Part shown: in pieces, positions 37,637-46,996 of the stretch
Position numbering within the stretch: position 1 is the first letter of the stretch
How the letters are laid out: each line of letters starts with the position of its first letter
NCBI RefSeq assembly: GCF_000372525.1
Contig: NZ_AQUR01000090.1
Span: forward strand, 61,127 to 125,126
DNA: 64,000 nt
DNA from: Cupriavidus neocaledonicus
GTDB lineage: Bacteria > Pseudomonadota > Gammaproteobacteria > Burkholderiales > Burkholderiaceae
Direction of reading: 5' to 3'
Notes under the pieces: generated by a model
The model's database searches: none
The model's input: only the letters and a program-made list of their open reading frames with translations
What the model was told of the DNA's origin: nothing
Program-made: the position numbers and the translations under genes

Positions 37637-37981
37637 CTACGGAAGGTAATCTGCCGCGGCCCCCCCGAGCGACAGACCACCGGCGCGGGCCGTGCGCTTC
37701 TGCGGTTTGGCCACCGTTTCGCGCGGGGTAGTGGTGCGCGACGGAATATTAGGCGTCTCGCTACGTGGAAGTCTATTATAAGTAGCTTCTGGCGCACTTC
37801 CATTCGAAAAGAATGAACCTGGTGTGCCAGGTCCGCCAACAATGGGCCGCGCCACCAACCATCTGCCTGACTTGTCAATAAAGTCAGGAAAGCTAGTGCA
37901 CAGGCCAGTTTGCGAGTTTTTTGCTGTGCCTTTCTCTGTGCTTATTGTCGCAGTTTGTACGACTTTATTGTCCGCGCACAC
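37637..37981 (-). CDS. Uncertain hypothetical frame in the island
   Basis: A 114-codon frame beginning at GTG, with Thr/Ser/Pro-rich composition (PSRTTTPRETVAKPQKRTARAGG) and segments FPDFIDKSGRWLVARPIVGGPG that look protein-like. It uses codons unlike the host genes, lacks a ribosome site, and the frame continues upstream into the 19-base repeats. Could be the 3' part of a foreign gene or chance. Confidence 0.25.
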   Translation of the reverse strand: MCADNKVVQTATISTEKGTAKNSQTGLCTSFPDFIDKSGRWLVARPIVGGPGTPGSFFSNGSAPEATYNRLPRSETPNIPSRTTTPRETVAKPQKRTARAGGLSLGGAAADYLP

Positions 37982-38005
37982 TCGTCCAGCGCTGATGACG
38001 TCTCT

Positions 38006-38062
38006 TTGTAAGAACTTAATTTGCTTGTAAGAACTTAATTTGCTTGTAAGAACTTAATTAGC
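38006..38062. repeat. Three tandem 19-bp AT-rich repeats at the island edge
   Basis: TTGTAAGAACTTAATTTGC occurs at 38006-38024 and 38025-38043 exactly, and at 38044-38062 with one change (TTAGC ending). There are no spacers. Such arrays are typical of iterons or of transposase/integrase-binding ends. Normal high-GC sequence resumes immediately to the right. Confidence 0.9.
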
Positions 38063-38127
38063 ACCGCTCACCAGCAATCCCCCCGCGTCCTATACTCCGC
38101 ATCACACCCTTCACCCAACCCCAAACC

Positions 38128-38817
38128 ATGGATTACACCCCCGGCATCAGCCACCTCGCCAGCCTGCTCGCCGACCCGGGCCGTGCCGCCATGCTGTGGG
38201 CGCTGATGGACGGCAGCGCCCGGCCCGCCGGCGAGCTGGCGTTGATTGCCGGCCTGTCGGCGTCTTCGACCAGCGGGCACCTGGCGCGCCTGTCCGAGGG
38301 CGGCCTGCTGGTGGCGGAGACGCGCGGGCGCAACCGCTATTACCGGCTGGCGGCGCCGGAGATCGGCGTGGCGATCGAGGCGCTGGCGTCGGCATCGCTG
38401 GCGAGCCAGCCGCCGCGGCTGCGCGCGGTGCCGGTGTCGCGCACGGCGCCGCCGGCGCTGCGGCAGGCGCGCACCTGCTATGACCACCTGGCGGGCGAGC
38501 TGGCGGTGGGGCTGTTCGAGCGCATGACGCAGTCGCGCTGGCTGATGCTGGACGGGCCGCGGGTCGAGCTCAGCGGCGACGGCGCGCAGGCGCTGGGCGG
38601 GCTGGGCGTGGACGTGGAGGCGGCGCGCCGCAAGCGGCGGCAGTTTGCCTGCACCTGCCCGGACTGGAGCGAGCGCAAGCCGCACCTGGGCGGCGCGCTC
38701 GGCGCGGCGCTGCTGGGCAGCCTGCTGGCGCGCGGCTGGGTCGAGCCGACGCGCACCTCGCGCGCGCTGCGCGTGACACCGGCCGGCCAACGCGAGATCA
38801 TCCGCATCGCGGCCTAG
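38128..38817 (+). CDS. ArsR-like winged-helix transcriptional regulator
   Basis: 229 residues. The N-terminal winged helix is ArsR-type (AAMLWALMDGSARPAGELALIAGLSASSTSGHLARLSEGGLL, then a GRNRYYRLAAPE wing). A C-terminal half with RTCYDHLAGELAV and CTCPDWSERKPHLGGALGAALL is typical of longer ArsR relatives of unknown ligand; its cysteines may be ligand sites. The start is at the ATG after CCCCAAACC. Its promoter abuts the inserted island, so expression may have been altered. Confidence 0.8.
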   Translation: MDYTPGISHLASLLADPGRAAMLWALMDGSARPAGELALIAGLSASSTSGHLARLSEGGLLVAETRGRNRYYRLAAPEIGVAIEALASASLASQPPRLRAVPVSRTAPPALRQARTCYDHLAGELAVGLFERMTQSRWLMLDGPRVELSGDGAQALGGLGVDVEAARRKRRQFACTCPDWSERKPHLGGALGAALLGSLLARGWVEPTRTSRALRVTPAGQREIIRIAA

Positions 38818-38843
38818 CGCGCCGCGGCAACCGGAGAAAAAAG

Positions 38844-39350
38844 ATGGCCACACCGCTGGACGACGACACGCAGGACGCGATCGCGCGTTTCTTCGCCCTG
38901 ATCAACCTTGGCGACAGCGCCCAGACCTCGGCGCAGCTGGCGATGTTCGAGGATGCCCTGCTCGATGCCGAGGACGACGACACCGAGGGGCCGGAACTGC
39001 TGTGGGTGATCCGCGAGGTCATCGACTGGCAGTCCGGGTTCTTTGTCGACTGGAAGGATGCGCAGTCCTTTATCGGCTGCCTGAACCAGCTGTGCGAGCG
39101 CATGGACCTGGAGCTCGACTGGGGCACCGATGACCCCGAGGACGAAGCCTTCCTGGAGAGCACCAGCGTGCCGGAACTGATGGAGCTGGTGCACAACCAG
39201 CTGCGCGTGGCCGGCTATACGCTATGGAACTGGGATACCGGCGGCGACGCCTACGCCGGCTGGATCACGCGCAGCGAGGACGATGAAGAGATGCTGGACC
39301 TGGCCGAGACCCTGCGCTTCGAGGTGCGGCCGGCGGACCAGCCTTACTGA
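38844..39350 (+). CDS. Acidic hypothetical protein
   Basis: 168 residues, very acidic (DDDTQD, EDDDTEG, SEDDEEMLD). No family is recognised with confidence. Aromatic-rich conserved-looking segments (VIDWQSGFFVDWKDAQSFIG, GYTLWNWDTGGDAYAGWI) imply a real folded domain; no signal peptide, membrane segment or motif. It starts 26 bases after the ArsR-like gene with CCGGAG upstream, so the two form an operon. Confidence 0.75.
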   Translation: MATPLDDDTQDAIARFFALINLGDSAQTSAQLAMFEDALLDAEDDDTEGPELLWVIREVIDWQSGFFVDWKDAQSFIGCLNQLCERMDLELDWGTDDPEDEAFLESTSVPELMELVHNQLRVAGYTLWNWDTGGDAYAGWITRSEDDEEMLDLAETLRFEVRPADQPY

Positions 39351-39418
39351 ACGCCGCGTCGACGCTTGCGTGGCGTGAAGGGACAAGCCGGCGCCGGCGC
39401 ACCGGCCCGGCTGCGCGC

Positions 39419-40504
39419 CTAGTCGAACAGGATCACCGAGCGCGCCAGTTCGCCGCGGCGCAGTTCGTCGAAGGCGTCGTTGATGCGGTCCAGCGGCAGC
39501 CGCTGCGCGATCAGCTCATCCAGGTGCAGGCGGCCGGCCATGTAGAAGTCCACCATGCGCGGCATGTCCACCGGGAAGCGGTTGGACCCCATCAGCGAGC
39601 CCTGGATGCGCTTCTCGCCGAGGAAATCGCTGCCCTTGAGCTCGATCTTGACGCCCGGCGCGATCATGCCGATGACCGTGGCGGTGCCGCCGCGGCGCAG
39701 CATGGCAAAGGCCTGCTCGGTGGTCTCCTTCAGGCCGATGGCCTCGAAGGCATGGTGCACGCCGCCGCCGGTGAGGGCGCGCACCGCGTCCAGCACGTTG
39801 CCCTCGCTGGCATCGATCACGTCGGTCGCGCCGAACTTGCGGGCAAGCTCCAGCTTGCCGGGCAAGCGGTCGATGGCGATGATGCGGCCCGCGCCGGCAA
39901 TGGCGGCGCTGTTGACCGTGGCCAGCCCGATGCCGCCGCAGCCGATCACGGCGACGGTCTCGCCCGGCTGCACCCTGGCGGTATGGATCACGGCGCCCAT
40001 GCCGGTGGTCACCGCGCAGCCGATCAGCGCGGCGCGGTCCAGCGGCATGTCGCGCCGGATCGCCACCAGCGCGTGCTCATGGATCAGCATCTGCTCGGCG
40101 AAGGCCGACAGGTTCAGGAACTGGTGCATGGCGTTGCCATGGGCGGCCTGCAAGCGCGGCGCTTCGTCTTCGCGGCGGCGGGTATCGGGCTCGGTGCACA
40201 GCGACAGGTGGCCGGTCAGGCAATGTTCGCAATGGCCGCAGTAGGCCGACAGGCAGGTGATCACGTGGTCGCCGGGCTTGACCGTGCGGACTTCGGCGCC
40301 GACCTGCTCGACCACGCCCGCGGCCTCGTGGCCCGGGATGGTGGGGACGGGATGCGGGTAGGCGCCGTCGACGAAGTGCAGGTCCGAGTGGCACACGCCG
40401 ACGGCGGCGGTGCGCACCAGCACTTCGCGCGGTCCGGGCTTGCCGATGGCCACGTCTTCGATCACCAGCGGCGTCCGGGGTTGATGCAGCACTGCAGCTT
40501 TCAT
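39419..40504 (-). CDS. Zinc-dependent alcohol dehydrogenase (class III-like MDR)
   Basis: 361 residues. Catalytic zinc ligands are in GVCHSDLH and PGHEAAG with C in the IGCAVTTGMG loop; the structural zinc cysteines are CGHCEHCLTGHLSLC. The NAD-binding motif is VIGCGGIGLATVNSA, with an acidic residue (AIDRLPGK) after strand two, indicating NAD preference. Substrate unknown; length and the long loop (RRREDEAPRL) fit the family of NDMA- or formaldehyde-type dehydrogenases. GGAGGAATTCC precedes the ATG. Confidence 0.87.
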   Translation of the reverse strand: MKAAVLHQPRTPLVIEDVAIGKPGPREVLVRTAAVGVCHSDLHFVDGAYPHPVPTIPGHEAAGVVEQVGAEVRTVKPGDHVITCLSAYCGHCEHCLTGHLSLCTEPDTRRREDEAPRLQAAHGNAMHQFLNLSAFAEQMLIHEHALVAIRRDMPLDRAALIGCAVTTGMGAVIHTARVQPGETVAVIGCGGIGLATVNSAAIAGAGRIIAIDRLPGKLELARKFGATDVIDASEGNVLDAVRALTGGGVHHAFEAIGLKETTEQAFAMLRRGGTATVIGMIAPGVKIELKGSDFLGEKRIQGSLMGSNRFPVDMPRMVDFYMAGRLHLDELIAQRLPLDRINDAFDELRRGELARSVILFD

Positions 40505-40593
40505 GGAATTCCTCCGGAGGGGAGCTACGGTGCCGGAAAAAATACCCCCAAACCAGCGTTCAGGAAAGCCGCGGGACGCCCGCCGATGCCGCT

Positions 40594-42270
40594 TTAAAGC
40601 TCTTCCTTGATCGGGAGCACGCGCAGCACGCCGATCCCCAGATGTTGCAGCGGGCCCATGCCTGGCTCGCCGTCGTAGACCACCAGCTGGCCCTTCTCGC
40701 GCGTGGTCCAGGTCAGGCGCGGATTGCCGCCGTCGCCGTCGGTCTGCAGCCCGACGCGGTAAGCCATGTCGAGCAGGCCGTCTTCGGTGGAGCGGGTCAT
40801 GCGCTCGGCCAGCGCCGGGCTGTCGAGCACCACGCCCATCTCGGTATTCAGCCTGGCCGAACGCGGGTCCATGTTGAGCGAGCCGATAAAGACCAGGCGC
40901 CGGTCGACGATGTAGTTCTTGGCGTGCAGGCTGGCGCGGCTGGACGACAGCCAGGCGCGCGAGCGCGAGCCGCGCGCGGCCTTGCCACGGTTGGCCAGCT
41001 CGGCGTAGGCGCTGGGCTTGAGCTCGTACAGTTCCACGCCGGCGGCGACCAGCGCCCGGCGGTGCGGCGCGTAGCCCGCGTGCACCGGGCTGACATCGGT
41101 GGCTTCGAACGAGTTGGTCAGGATGCGCACGCGGATGCCGCGCCGCGCCAGCGCGATCAGCCAGGCTTCGCCGTCGTCGTCGGGCACGAAGTAGGGCGAG
41201 ATCAGCAGCACCTCCTTCTGCGCGCTGCTGATCATCTTCTCCAGCCGGGCGGTGGCGTGGCCCGGCTCGTCGTGGGTCTGGTGCGTGATCTTGGCGGCCT
41301 TGTCGGAGACCACCACGGCCTTGCCGTAGTAGCCGGGCATATGCCCGCTTTCGATGCCCCTGGCCAGACCCGAATCGAGCAGCTCCTGCACGTAGGGGCT
41401 GGCCACGGCCTGGTCGCCGCGCGCCTCCAGCCGCTTGCGCAGGCTGCGCATTTCCACCGGCGCTTCCTTGCCGGCGGGGATCAGAGCCACCACGGGATAG
41501 GACGACGCGTCGTTCCAGTACTCGTCGAACACCGCGGATACCTGGGGCACCGCCGGCCCGGCCACCAGCACGTCGAGGTCGCTGAAGTCCATGTCGGTGC
41601 GCGCCGAGAAATACGCGTCGCCGACATTGCGCCCGCCCAGCAGCGTGATCTGGTTGTCCACGGTCATCGACTTGTTGTGCATGCGGCGGTCCAGGCGGTT
41701 AAAGCTGACGAGCATTTCCAGCCAGCGCACGCTGCGGTTGGCGAACGGGTTGAACAGGCGCACCTCGATATTGGGATGCGAGTCGATCGCCGACAGGACC
41801 TTGTCGAGGCCGCCGGTATGCAGGTCATCGAGCAGCATGCGCACGCGCACGCCGCGATCGGCCGCGTCGAGGATGTCGCCGAGCACGGCCGCGCCGGTGC
41901 CGGTGGGCTCGAAGATATAGGTCTGCAGGTCCAGGCTGCGCTGCGCCGCGCGTGCCATCGCCAGCCGCGCGGCGAGCGCGTCGGGTCCGGATTGCAGCGG
42001 ATAGAACAGCGACTCGCCCGGACGCTTGGCCAGGCGCGGCGCCAGCACCTTGCCCAAAGGCGTGTCGCTGGTATTGGCTGGCGCGGTCGAGGGGGTGCGC
42101 TCGGCCTGCGCCGGCAGGCTGGCGCAGCCGCCCAGCACCGCGGCGCCGAGCAGGGCAGCCAGCGCGAAGGCGGCCAGCTGGCGCGCGCGCCGGCACCAGC
42201 CGGCGCCGGCACGCCCCGCGGTCAGCGCCCGCCGGGCGTCGAACGGAACATGGCTGTGCGTGTGGAACAT
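40594..42270 (-). CDS. Phospholipase D-family lipoprotein (ClsC-like)
   Basis: 558 residues. The N-terminus is long and basic before a membrane segment and lipobox (VLGGCAS), so probably an exported, lipid-anchored protein. Two HKD motifs are intact: RMHNKSMTVDNQ and SLHAKNYIVDRR, each followed by the GGRNVGD / GSLNMDPRS glycine-asparagine pattern. These are the two halves of the phosphatidyltransferase active site. Cardiolipin synthase C-type activity or a secreted phospholipase D are both possible. Confidence 0.85.
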   Translation of the reverse strand: MFHTHSHVPFDARRALTAGRAGAGWCRRARQLAAFALAALLGAAVLGGCASLPAQAERTPSTAPANTSDTPLGKVLAPRLAKRPGESLFYPLQSGPDALAARLAMARAAQRSLDLQTYIFEPTGTGAAVLGDILDAADRGVRVRMLLDDLHTGGLDKVLSAIDSHPNIEVRLFNPFANRSVRWLEMLVSFNRLDRRMHNKSMTVDNQITLLGGRNVGDAYFSARTDMDFSDLDVLVAGPAVPQVSAVFDEYWNDASSYPVVALIPAGKEAPVEMRSLRKRLEARGDQAVASPYVQELLDSGLARGIESGHMPGYYGKAVVVSDKAAKITHQTHDEPGHATARLEKMISSAQKEVLLISPYFVPDDDGEAWLIALARRGIRVRILTNSFEATDVSPVHAGYAPHRRALVAAGVELYELKPSAYAELANRGKAARGSRSRAWLSSSRASLHAKNYIVDRRLVFIGSLNMDPRSARLNTEMGVVLDSPALAERMTRSTEDGLLDMAYRVGLQTDGDGGNPRLTWTTREKGQLVVYDGEPGMGPLQHLGIGVLRVLPIKEEL

Positions 42271-42714
42271 CCGTCAGTCTCCCTGCGCCAGTGAATGAAG
42301 GAACGGGGATGGGCCGGTTGGCCGGTTAATCGCACCGGCCGGCGTGCAGCGCCTGCTACCTCGCAAGATATACCCCGCGCGCCGGCATCGGCAGCGGTGC
42401 CATTCCTGTCCGCGCCGGGTGTTTGTCCTACAGCGCAAGCGTCCCGGTGACCAGGCACGGCCTGGCGGCGAGTGCGGCACCCGGCACCACGGCCCGGCAC
42501 GGCCTGTCCGCAGCGGCTTTCCCTGCACAGCGATTTCTCTTATGATGCCGCCCAATATACCGGCCGGTAGCACCGGGAGGAGGCCCTGCGGCATGTGTCG
42601 CCGCCCGCGCGGTGGCGGACTCGCAGCTTGCGGCCGCCCGGCGCTGCCGGCAGCGTTGCGCGCCTTCGCGGCCTTTCGCCTGTACCGCAGGGCGCGCCCC
42701 CAGACCGGATCCCG
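42271..42714. other. Divergent gap between the phospholipase D and permease genes
   Basis: 444 bases with no convincing coding frame. CCAGGC (42451-42456) and GCCTGG (42460-42465) form a small perfect hairpin. An AT-rich TTATGATGCCGCCCAATATA near 42540 could be part of the permease promoter. Nothing else recognised. Confidence 0.4.
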
Positions 42715-44247
42715 ATGTCGACCCAACCTTCCCAGCCTTCCTCCGCCGGCGCGAGCGCGCCCACCTTGCGCCGCAGCCTGCGCGCACGCCACCTCACCAT
42801 GATCGCCATCGGCGGCTCCATCGGCACGGGCTTGTTCGTGGCCTCGGGCGCCACCATCGCGCAAGCCGGACCCGGCGGCGCGCTGGCCGCCTATATCCTG
42901 ATCGGCGCGATGGTGTATTTCCTGATGACCAGCCTGGGCGAGCTCGCGGCCTATATGCCGGTGTCGGGCTCGTTCGCCACCTATGGCGCGCGCTATGTCG
43001 ACGAGGGCTTCGGCTTCGCGCTCGGCTGGAACTACTGGTACAACTGGGCCGTGACCATCGCGGTGGAACTCGCCGCGGCGCAGCTGGTGATGCAGTACTG
43101 GTTCCCGGACACGCCCGGCGTGCTGTGGAGCGCGCTGTTTCTCGGCCTGATGTTCGCGCTCAATGCGATCTCGGTGCGCGGCTTCGGCGAGGCCGAATAC
43201 TGGTGCGCGCTGGTCAAGGTGGTGACGGTGGTCGCCTTTATCGGCATCGGCACGCTGATGATCTTCGGCATCCTGCGCGGCGACATGGCGGCCAGCCACG
43301 GGCTGGCCAACCTGACCAGCGGCGATGCGCCCTTCGTCGGCGGGCTGCCCGCGCTGATCGGCGTGGCCATGATTGCCGGCTTCTCGTTCCAGGGCACCGA
43401 GCTGATCGGCATCGCCGCCGGCGAATCGGCCGATCCGGCGAAGAACATCCCGCGCGCCGTGCGCCAGGTGTTCTGGCGCATCCTGCTGTTTTATGTGCTG
43501 GCGATCCTGATCATCGGCATCCTGATTCCCTACACCGACCCCAGCCTGCTCAAGAGCGACGTGCAGACCGTGGGCGTGAGTCCGTTCACGCTGGTGTTCC
43601 GCCATGCGGGCCTGGCTTTTGCCGCCGGCGTGATGAACGCGGTGATCCTGACCGCGGTGCTGTCGGCGGGCAACTCCGGCATGTACGCCTCGACCCGCAT
43701 GCTGTACAACCTCGCCACCGAGGGCCGCGCGCCGCGCGTGTTTGCCCGCCTGACGCGCAACGGCGTGCCGCTGGTGGCGCTGCTGGCCACCACCGCGGTG
43801 GGCGCGCTGTGCTTCCTGACCTCGCTGTTCGAAAGCAAGTCGGTGTACCTGTGGCTGCTGAACCTGTCGGGCATGACCGGCTTCATTGCCTGGCTCGGCA
43901 TCGCCGTCAGCCATTACCGTTTCCGCAAGGGCTTTGTCGCCCAGGGGCATGACCTGGACCGCCTGCCCTATCGCTCGCCGTTCTTTCCCTACGGGCCGAT
44001 CTTTGCCTTCGGGCTGTGCCTGGTCGTGACGCTGGGCCAGAACTACCAGGCCTTTACCAGCGGCAAGATCGACTGGGTCGGCGTGGCCGCCACCTATATC
44101 GGCATTCCGATCTTCCTGCTGATCTGGCTGGGCTACCGCATCGCGCGCAAGACGCGCTTCGTGCGCTACGCCGAGATGAAATTCCCCGCGCTGCCGGCCC
44201 GCGAAGCCGACGTGATGCGTACCGCCGTGCCGGCAGCCGGTGAATAG
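42715..44247 (+). CDS. Amino-acid permease of the APC/AAT family (LysP-like)
   Basis: 510 residues, 12 hydrophobic segments. The first helix carries IAIGGSIGTGLFVASG, the substrate-binding signature of the AAT family, and the sequence continues with FATYGARYVDEGFGFALGWNYWYNW and FQGTELIGIAAGES. The similarity pattern is closest to lysine-specific permease LysP, but substrate assignment within this family by eye is uncertain. Start at MSTQPSQ. Confidence 0.85.
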   Translation: MSTQPSQPSSAGASAPTLRRSLRARHLTMIAIGGSIGTGLFVASGATIAQAGPGGALAAYILIGAMVYFLMTSLGELAAYMPVSGSFATYGARYVDEGFGFALGWNYWYNWAVTIAVELAAAQLVMQYWFPDTPGVLWSALFLGLMFALNAISVRGFGEAEYWCALVKVVTVVAFIGIGTLMIFGILRGDMAASHGLANLTSGDAPFVGGLPALIGVAMIAGFSFQGTELIGIAAGESADPAKNIPRAVRQVFWRILLFYVLAILIIGILIPYTDPSLLKSDVQTVGVSPFTLVFRHAGLAFAAGVMNAVILTAVLSAGNSGMYASTRMLYNLATEGRAPRVFARLTRNGVPLVALLATTAVGALCFLTSLFESKSVYLWLLNLSGMTGFIAWLGIAVSHYRFRKGFVAQGHDLDRLPYRSPFFPYGPIFAFGLCLVVTLGQNYQAFTSGKIDWVGVAATYIGIPIFLLIWLGYRIARKTRFVRYAEMKFPALPAREADVMRTAVPAAGE

Positions 44248-44311
44248 GCGCCGTTCCCGGGCGCCTGGCAATCCGCAGTCACCAAGCAAAACAAGCACAA
44301 CGACAAGGAGC

Positions 44312-45994
44312 ATGGCTTTGAAGACAGCAATCCGCATCAGCCTGCTGGCGCTTGGCGCCGGCATGGTCCTGGGCCTGCCCGCGCACGCCGCGCCCACGCT
44401 GGTGGAATCGGTGCAGGGCTATACCCTGCAGCAGGACCAGCTCACCCGCTTCACCGGGCTGGTATTCGACCAGGGCAAGGTGCTGGCCACCGGCGACGCC
44501 GCCACCCTGCGCGCGCAGTATCCGGGCGCGCAGCGCATCGACGGCCAGGGCAAGACCCTGCTGCCGGGCCTGATCGATGCCCACGGCCACGTGTTCCGCC
44601 TGGGCTTCAAGACCACCGAGATCTCGCTGTCGGGCACGCGCACGCTGGCCGAGGCGCAGGGCATGATCCGCGCCTATGGCGACAAGAACCCGCAGCGCAA
44701 GTGGCTGCTGGGCTATGGCTGGAACCAGGTGAACTGGAAGCTGGGCCGCTTCCCCACCGCGGCCGAGCTCGACGCCGCGGTGTCGGACCGGCCGGTGCGG
44801 CTGGTGCGCGTCGACGGCCATGCCGCGTGGCTCAACACCAAGGCGCTGCAGGCCGCCGGCATCACGCGCGACACCAGGGATCCGGCCGGCGGGCGCATCG
44901 AGCGCGATGCCAGCGGCAACCCCACCGGCGTGCTGGTCGACAAGGCCATGGCGCTGGTCAACAACGTGATCCCGCCGTACAGCGACGACGACCGCCGCGC
45001 CGCGCTGGCCGCCGCGCTGGCGCACATGAACGCGCTCGGCCTGACCGCCGCGGGCGACGCCGGCGTGACCGTCGCCGAAGACCGCATCTACCGCGAGTTC
45101 GCCGACCAGGGCAAGCTGACCACCCGCATCTACGGCATGATCCGCGACACCGGCGACGACTTCAAGGCGCTGTCGGCCAGGGGGCCGCTGTCGGGCTACG
45201 GCAATGACCGCTATTACCTGCGCGCGGTCAAGCTGTACGGCGACGGCGCGCTCGGCAGCCGCGGCGCGGCGCTGATGGCACCGTACTCGGACGACCACGT
45301 GCACAGCGGCCTGCTGTTCATGAGCGATGCCGCCATGCAGGCCGCGGTCAAGACCGCGATCAAGGCCGGCTACCAGGTCAACATCCACGCCATCGGCGAC
45401 GCCACCAACCACCAGGTGCTGGACGCCATGGAAGCGGCCTACCGGGAGGTGGGCGGGCGCGAACTGCGCAACCGCGTCGAGCACGCGCAGGTGATCGCGC
45501 TGCCGGACATCCCGCGCTTCAAGGGCCTGGACCTGATCGCGTCGATGCAACCCACGCACGCGACCAGCGACATGAACATGGCCGAAGACCGCGTCGGCAA
45601 GGACCGCATCAAGGGTGCCTACGCCTGGCAGACGCTGCTCGGGCAAGGCACCGTGATCGCGGGCGGTTCGGACTTCCCGGTGGAATCGGCCAACCCGTTC
45701 TACGGCCTGCACGCGGCGGTGACCCGCACCGACCATGAAGGCCGCCCGATCCAGGGCTGGCATGCCGAAGAAGCCATGACCCTGGCGCAGGCCTTCCGCG
45801 CCTTCACGCTTGACGCGGCCTACGCCGAGCACCAGGAGAAGACGCTGGGCTCGCTCGAGCCGGGCAAGTGGGCGGACTTTATCCTGGTGGACCAGGACCT
45901 GTTCAAGGTCAAGCCTGCCGACATCTGGAAGACGCAGGTGCTCGAGACGTGGGTGGCCGGCGAGCGCGTGTACGCGAAAGACGGCAAGCGGTAA
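44312..45994 (+). CDS. Exported amidohydrolase, YtcJ/NfdA family
   Basis: 560 residues. Signal peptide (LGLPAHAAP). The metal-site HxH is in LLPGLIDAHGHVFRLG; later ligands are in VNIHAIGDAT and RVEHAQVI, with the terminal acid in GGSDFPVESANP. YtcJ-like enzymes hydrolyse N-formyl or other amides; the substrate is unknown. An AAGGAG site precedes MALKTAIR. It is 64 bases downstream of the permease on the same strand, so import and hydrolysis may be linked. Confidence 0.87.
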   Translation: MALKTAIRISLLALGAGMVLGLPAHAAPTLVESVQGYTLQQDQLTRFTGLVFDQGKVLATGDAATLRAQYPGAQRIDGQGKTLLPGLIDAHGHVFRLGFKTTEISLSGTRTLAEAQGMIRAYGDKNPQRKWLLGYGWNQVNWKLGRFPTAAELDAAVSDRPVRLVRVDGHAAWLNTKALQAAGITRDTRDPAGGRIERDASGNPTGVLVDKAMALVNNVIPPYSDDDRRAALAAALAHMNALGLTAAGDAGVTVAEDRIYREFADQGKLTTRIYGMIRDTGDDFKALSARGPLSGYGNDRYYLRAVKLYGDGALGSRGAALMAPYSDDHVHSGLLFMSDAAMQAAVKTAIKAGYQVNIHAIGDATNHQVLDAMEAAYREVGGRELRNRVEHAQVIALPDIPRFKGLDLIASMQPTHATSDMNMAEDRVGKDRIKGAYAWQTLLGQGTVIAGGSDFPVESANPFYGLHAAVTRTDHEGRPIQGWHAEEAMTLAQAFRAFTLDAAYAEHQEKTLGSLEPGKWADFILVDQDLFKVKPADIWKTQVLETWVAGERVYAKDGKR

Positions 45995-46048
45995 TCCCGT
46001 GACGCGCCGCCGGACCGCCGCGGACGGGCGGGCCGCGGCGTGGCGGCA

Positions 46049-46996
46049 CTAGGGGAGCAGGGCCATGGCGTGTTCCAGCCGGTGGACCAGCGCAGCGCTT
46101 GCCGGCTGCAACGGCAGCCTGGTTTCCGGGGCAATCACGCCGGATAGCGCCAGGGCCGCCTTGACCGGTGCGGGGTTCGGCTCCTCGAACAGCAGCGAGA
46201 CCAGCGGGGCAAGCCTGGCAAACAAGGCACGGGCTGCGCGCAGGCGCCCGGTCTGCGCCAGCTGCAGCAGGCGCACGAACAGGTCCGGACGGATATGGGC
46301 GGACGCGGCGACAATGCCTGCCCCGCCGGCCAGCAGGTGATCGAGCAAGGCCGCATCCTCGCCGCACAGCACGGCAACATGCGGATCGCTGCCAGATGCC
46401 TGCAAACCGGCGCGGTCGCACTCCTTGACCGCCACGATCCGCGGGTGCGCCAACAGCGTTGCGATCAGCGCAGGCGACATCGGACAACCCGTTCGCTTCG
46501 GCACGTTGTACAGCATCAGCGGGCGGCCGGTTGCGCGCGCCACCTCGCCAAAATGCCAGACAAGGCCTTCGTCGGAGGGCCGCAGGTAGTACGGCGGCGG
46601 CACCAGGTAGCCCGCCAGATCGAAGGCATCCAGTTCAGCCACCTGCGCGCACACCGCACGCGTATCGACGGCGCCTACGCCGGCCATCACCGGCAGCTCG
46701 CCATGGACGGCTTCGAGCACCGCCGCCGTGAAGGCTTGCCGCTCGCGGCAGGAAAGCAGGCTACCCTCGCCCGTCGTACCCAGGATGATCAGGCCGTTCA
46801 CGCCCGCCTCGACGTAATGCTCGGCCAGCCGGGCTGCGCCCGCCAGGTCCAGCGCGCCGCCACGCATCGGCGTGACCATGGGCACCCACACGCCCCATGG
46901 CGAGCGGCGCGGATTCGCACCGATGCCGGCCGCTTCGGTCGCGGTGCAGGACTGCACGGCGGGACCGGTGAAGGCCTCTTCTTCAGTGCGCCACAT
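46049..46996 (-). CDS. DapA-family (N-acetylneuraminate lyase-type) aldolase
   Basis: 315 residues. The Schiff-base lysine is K191 (IVAVKECD), the catalytic tyrosine Y163 (LYNVPKRTG) and the GTTGEG loop is at 73-78. True DapA ligands are not obvious, and the N-terminus has a 30-residue extension. It may condense or cleave a 2-keto acid other than in lysine synthesis. Its start overlaps the upstream small gene by 14 bases, indicating coupling. Confidence 0.85.
   Translation of the reverse strand: MWRTEEEAFTGPAVQSCTATEAAGIGANPRRSPWGVWVPMVTPMRGGALDLAGAARLAEHYVEAGVNGLIILGTTGEGSLLSCRERQAFTAAVLEAVHGELPVMAGVGAVDTRAVCAQVAELDAFDLAGYLVPPPYYLRPSDEGLVWHFGEVARATGRPLMLYNVPKRTGCPMSPALIATLLAHPRIVAVKECDRAGLQASGSDPHVAVLCGEDAALLDHLLAGGAGIVAASAHIRPDLFVRLLQLAQTGRLRAARALFARLAPLVSLLFEEPNPAPVKAALALSGVIAPETRLPLQPASAALVHRLEHAMALLP

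Larger units (their letters stand above)
36556..38062. other. Low-GC inserted segment (genomic island remnant)
   Basis: About 1.5 kb with clearly lower GC, frequent A/T runs and broken reading frames between two normal high-GC genes. Its left edge cuts off the esterase; its right edge is a tandem repeat next to the ArsR-like gene promoter. Imperfect direct repeats ATGACGTC-A-CTT (36575-36586) and ATGACGTC-T-CTT (37995-38006) lie just inside the two ends. It contains an XRE regulator, one weak minus-strand frame and no integrase or transposase. From 37000 to 37636 I see only decayed frames. Confidence 0.75.

Noticed and set aside
38006..38062. CRISPR array
   Set aside because: Only three contiguous repeats without spacers and no cas genes in the window.
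42593..42802. Small plus-strand protein starting MCRRPRGGG before the permease
   Set aside because: Arg/Pro/Ala-rich translation of GC-rich DNA, overlapping the permease start out of frame; no recognisable domain.
46049..46996. Assignment as dapA of lysine biosynthesis
   Set aside because: Catalytic Lys and Tyr are present, but the long N-terminal extension, divergent loops and context (no lysine genes) favour a paralogous aldolase.
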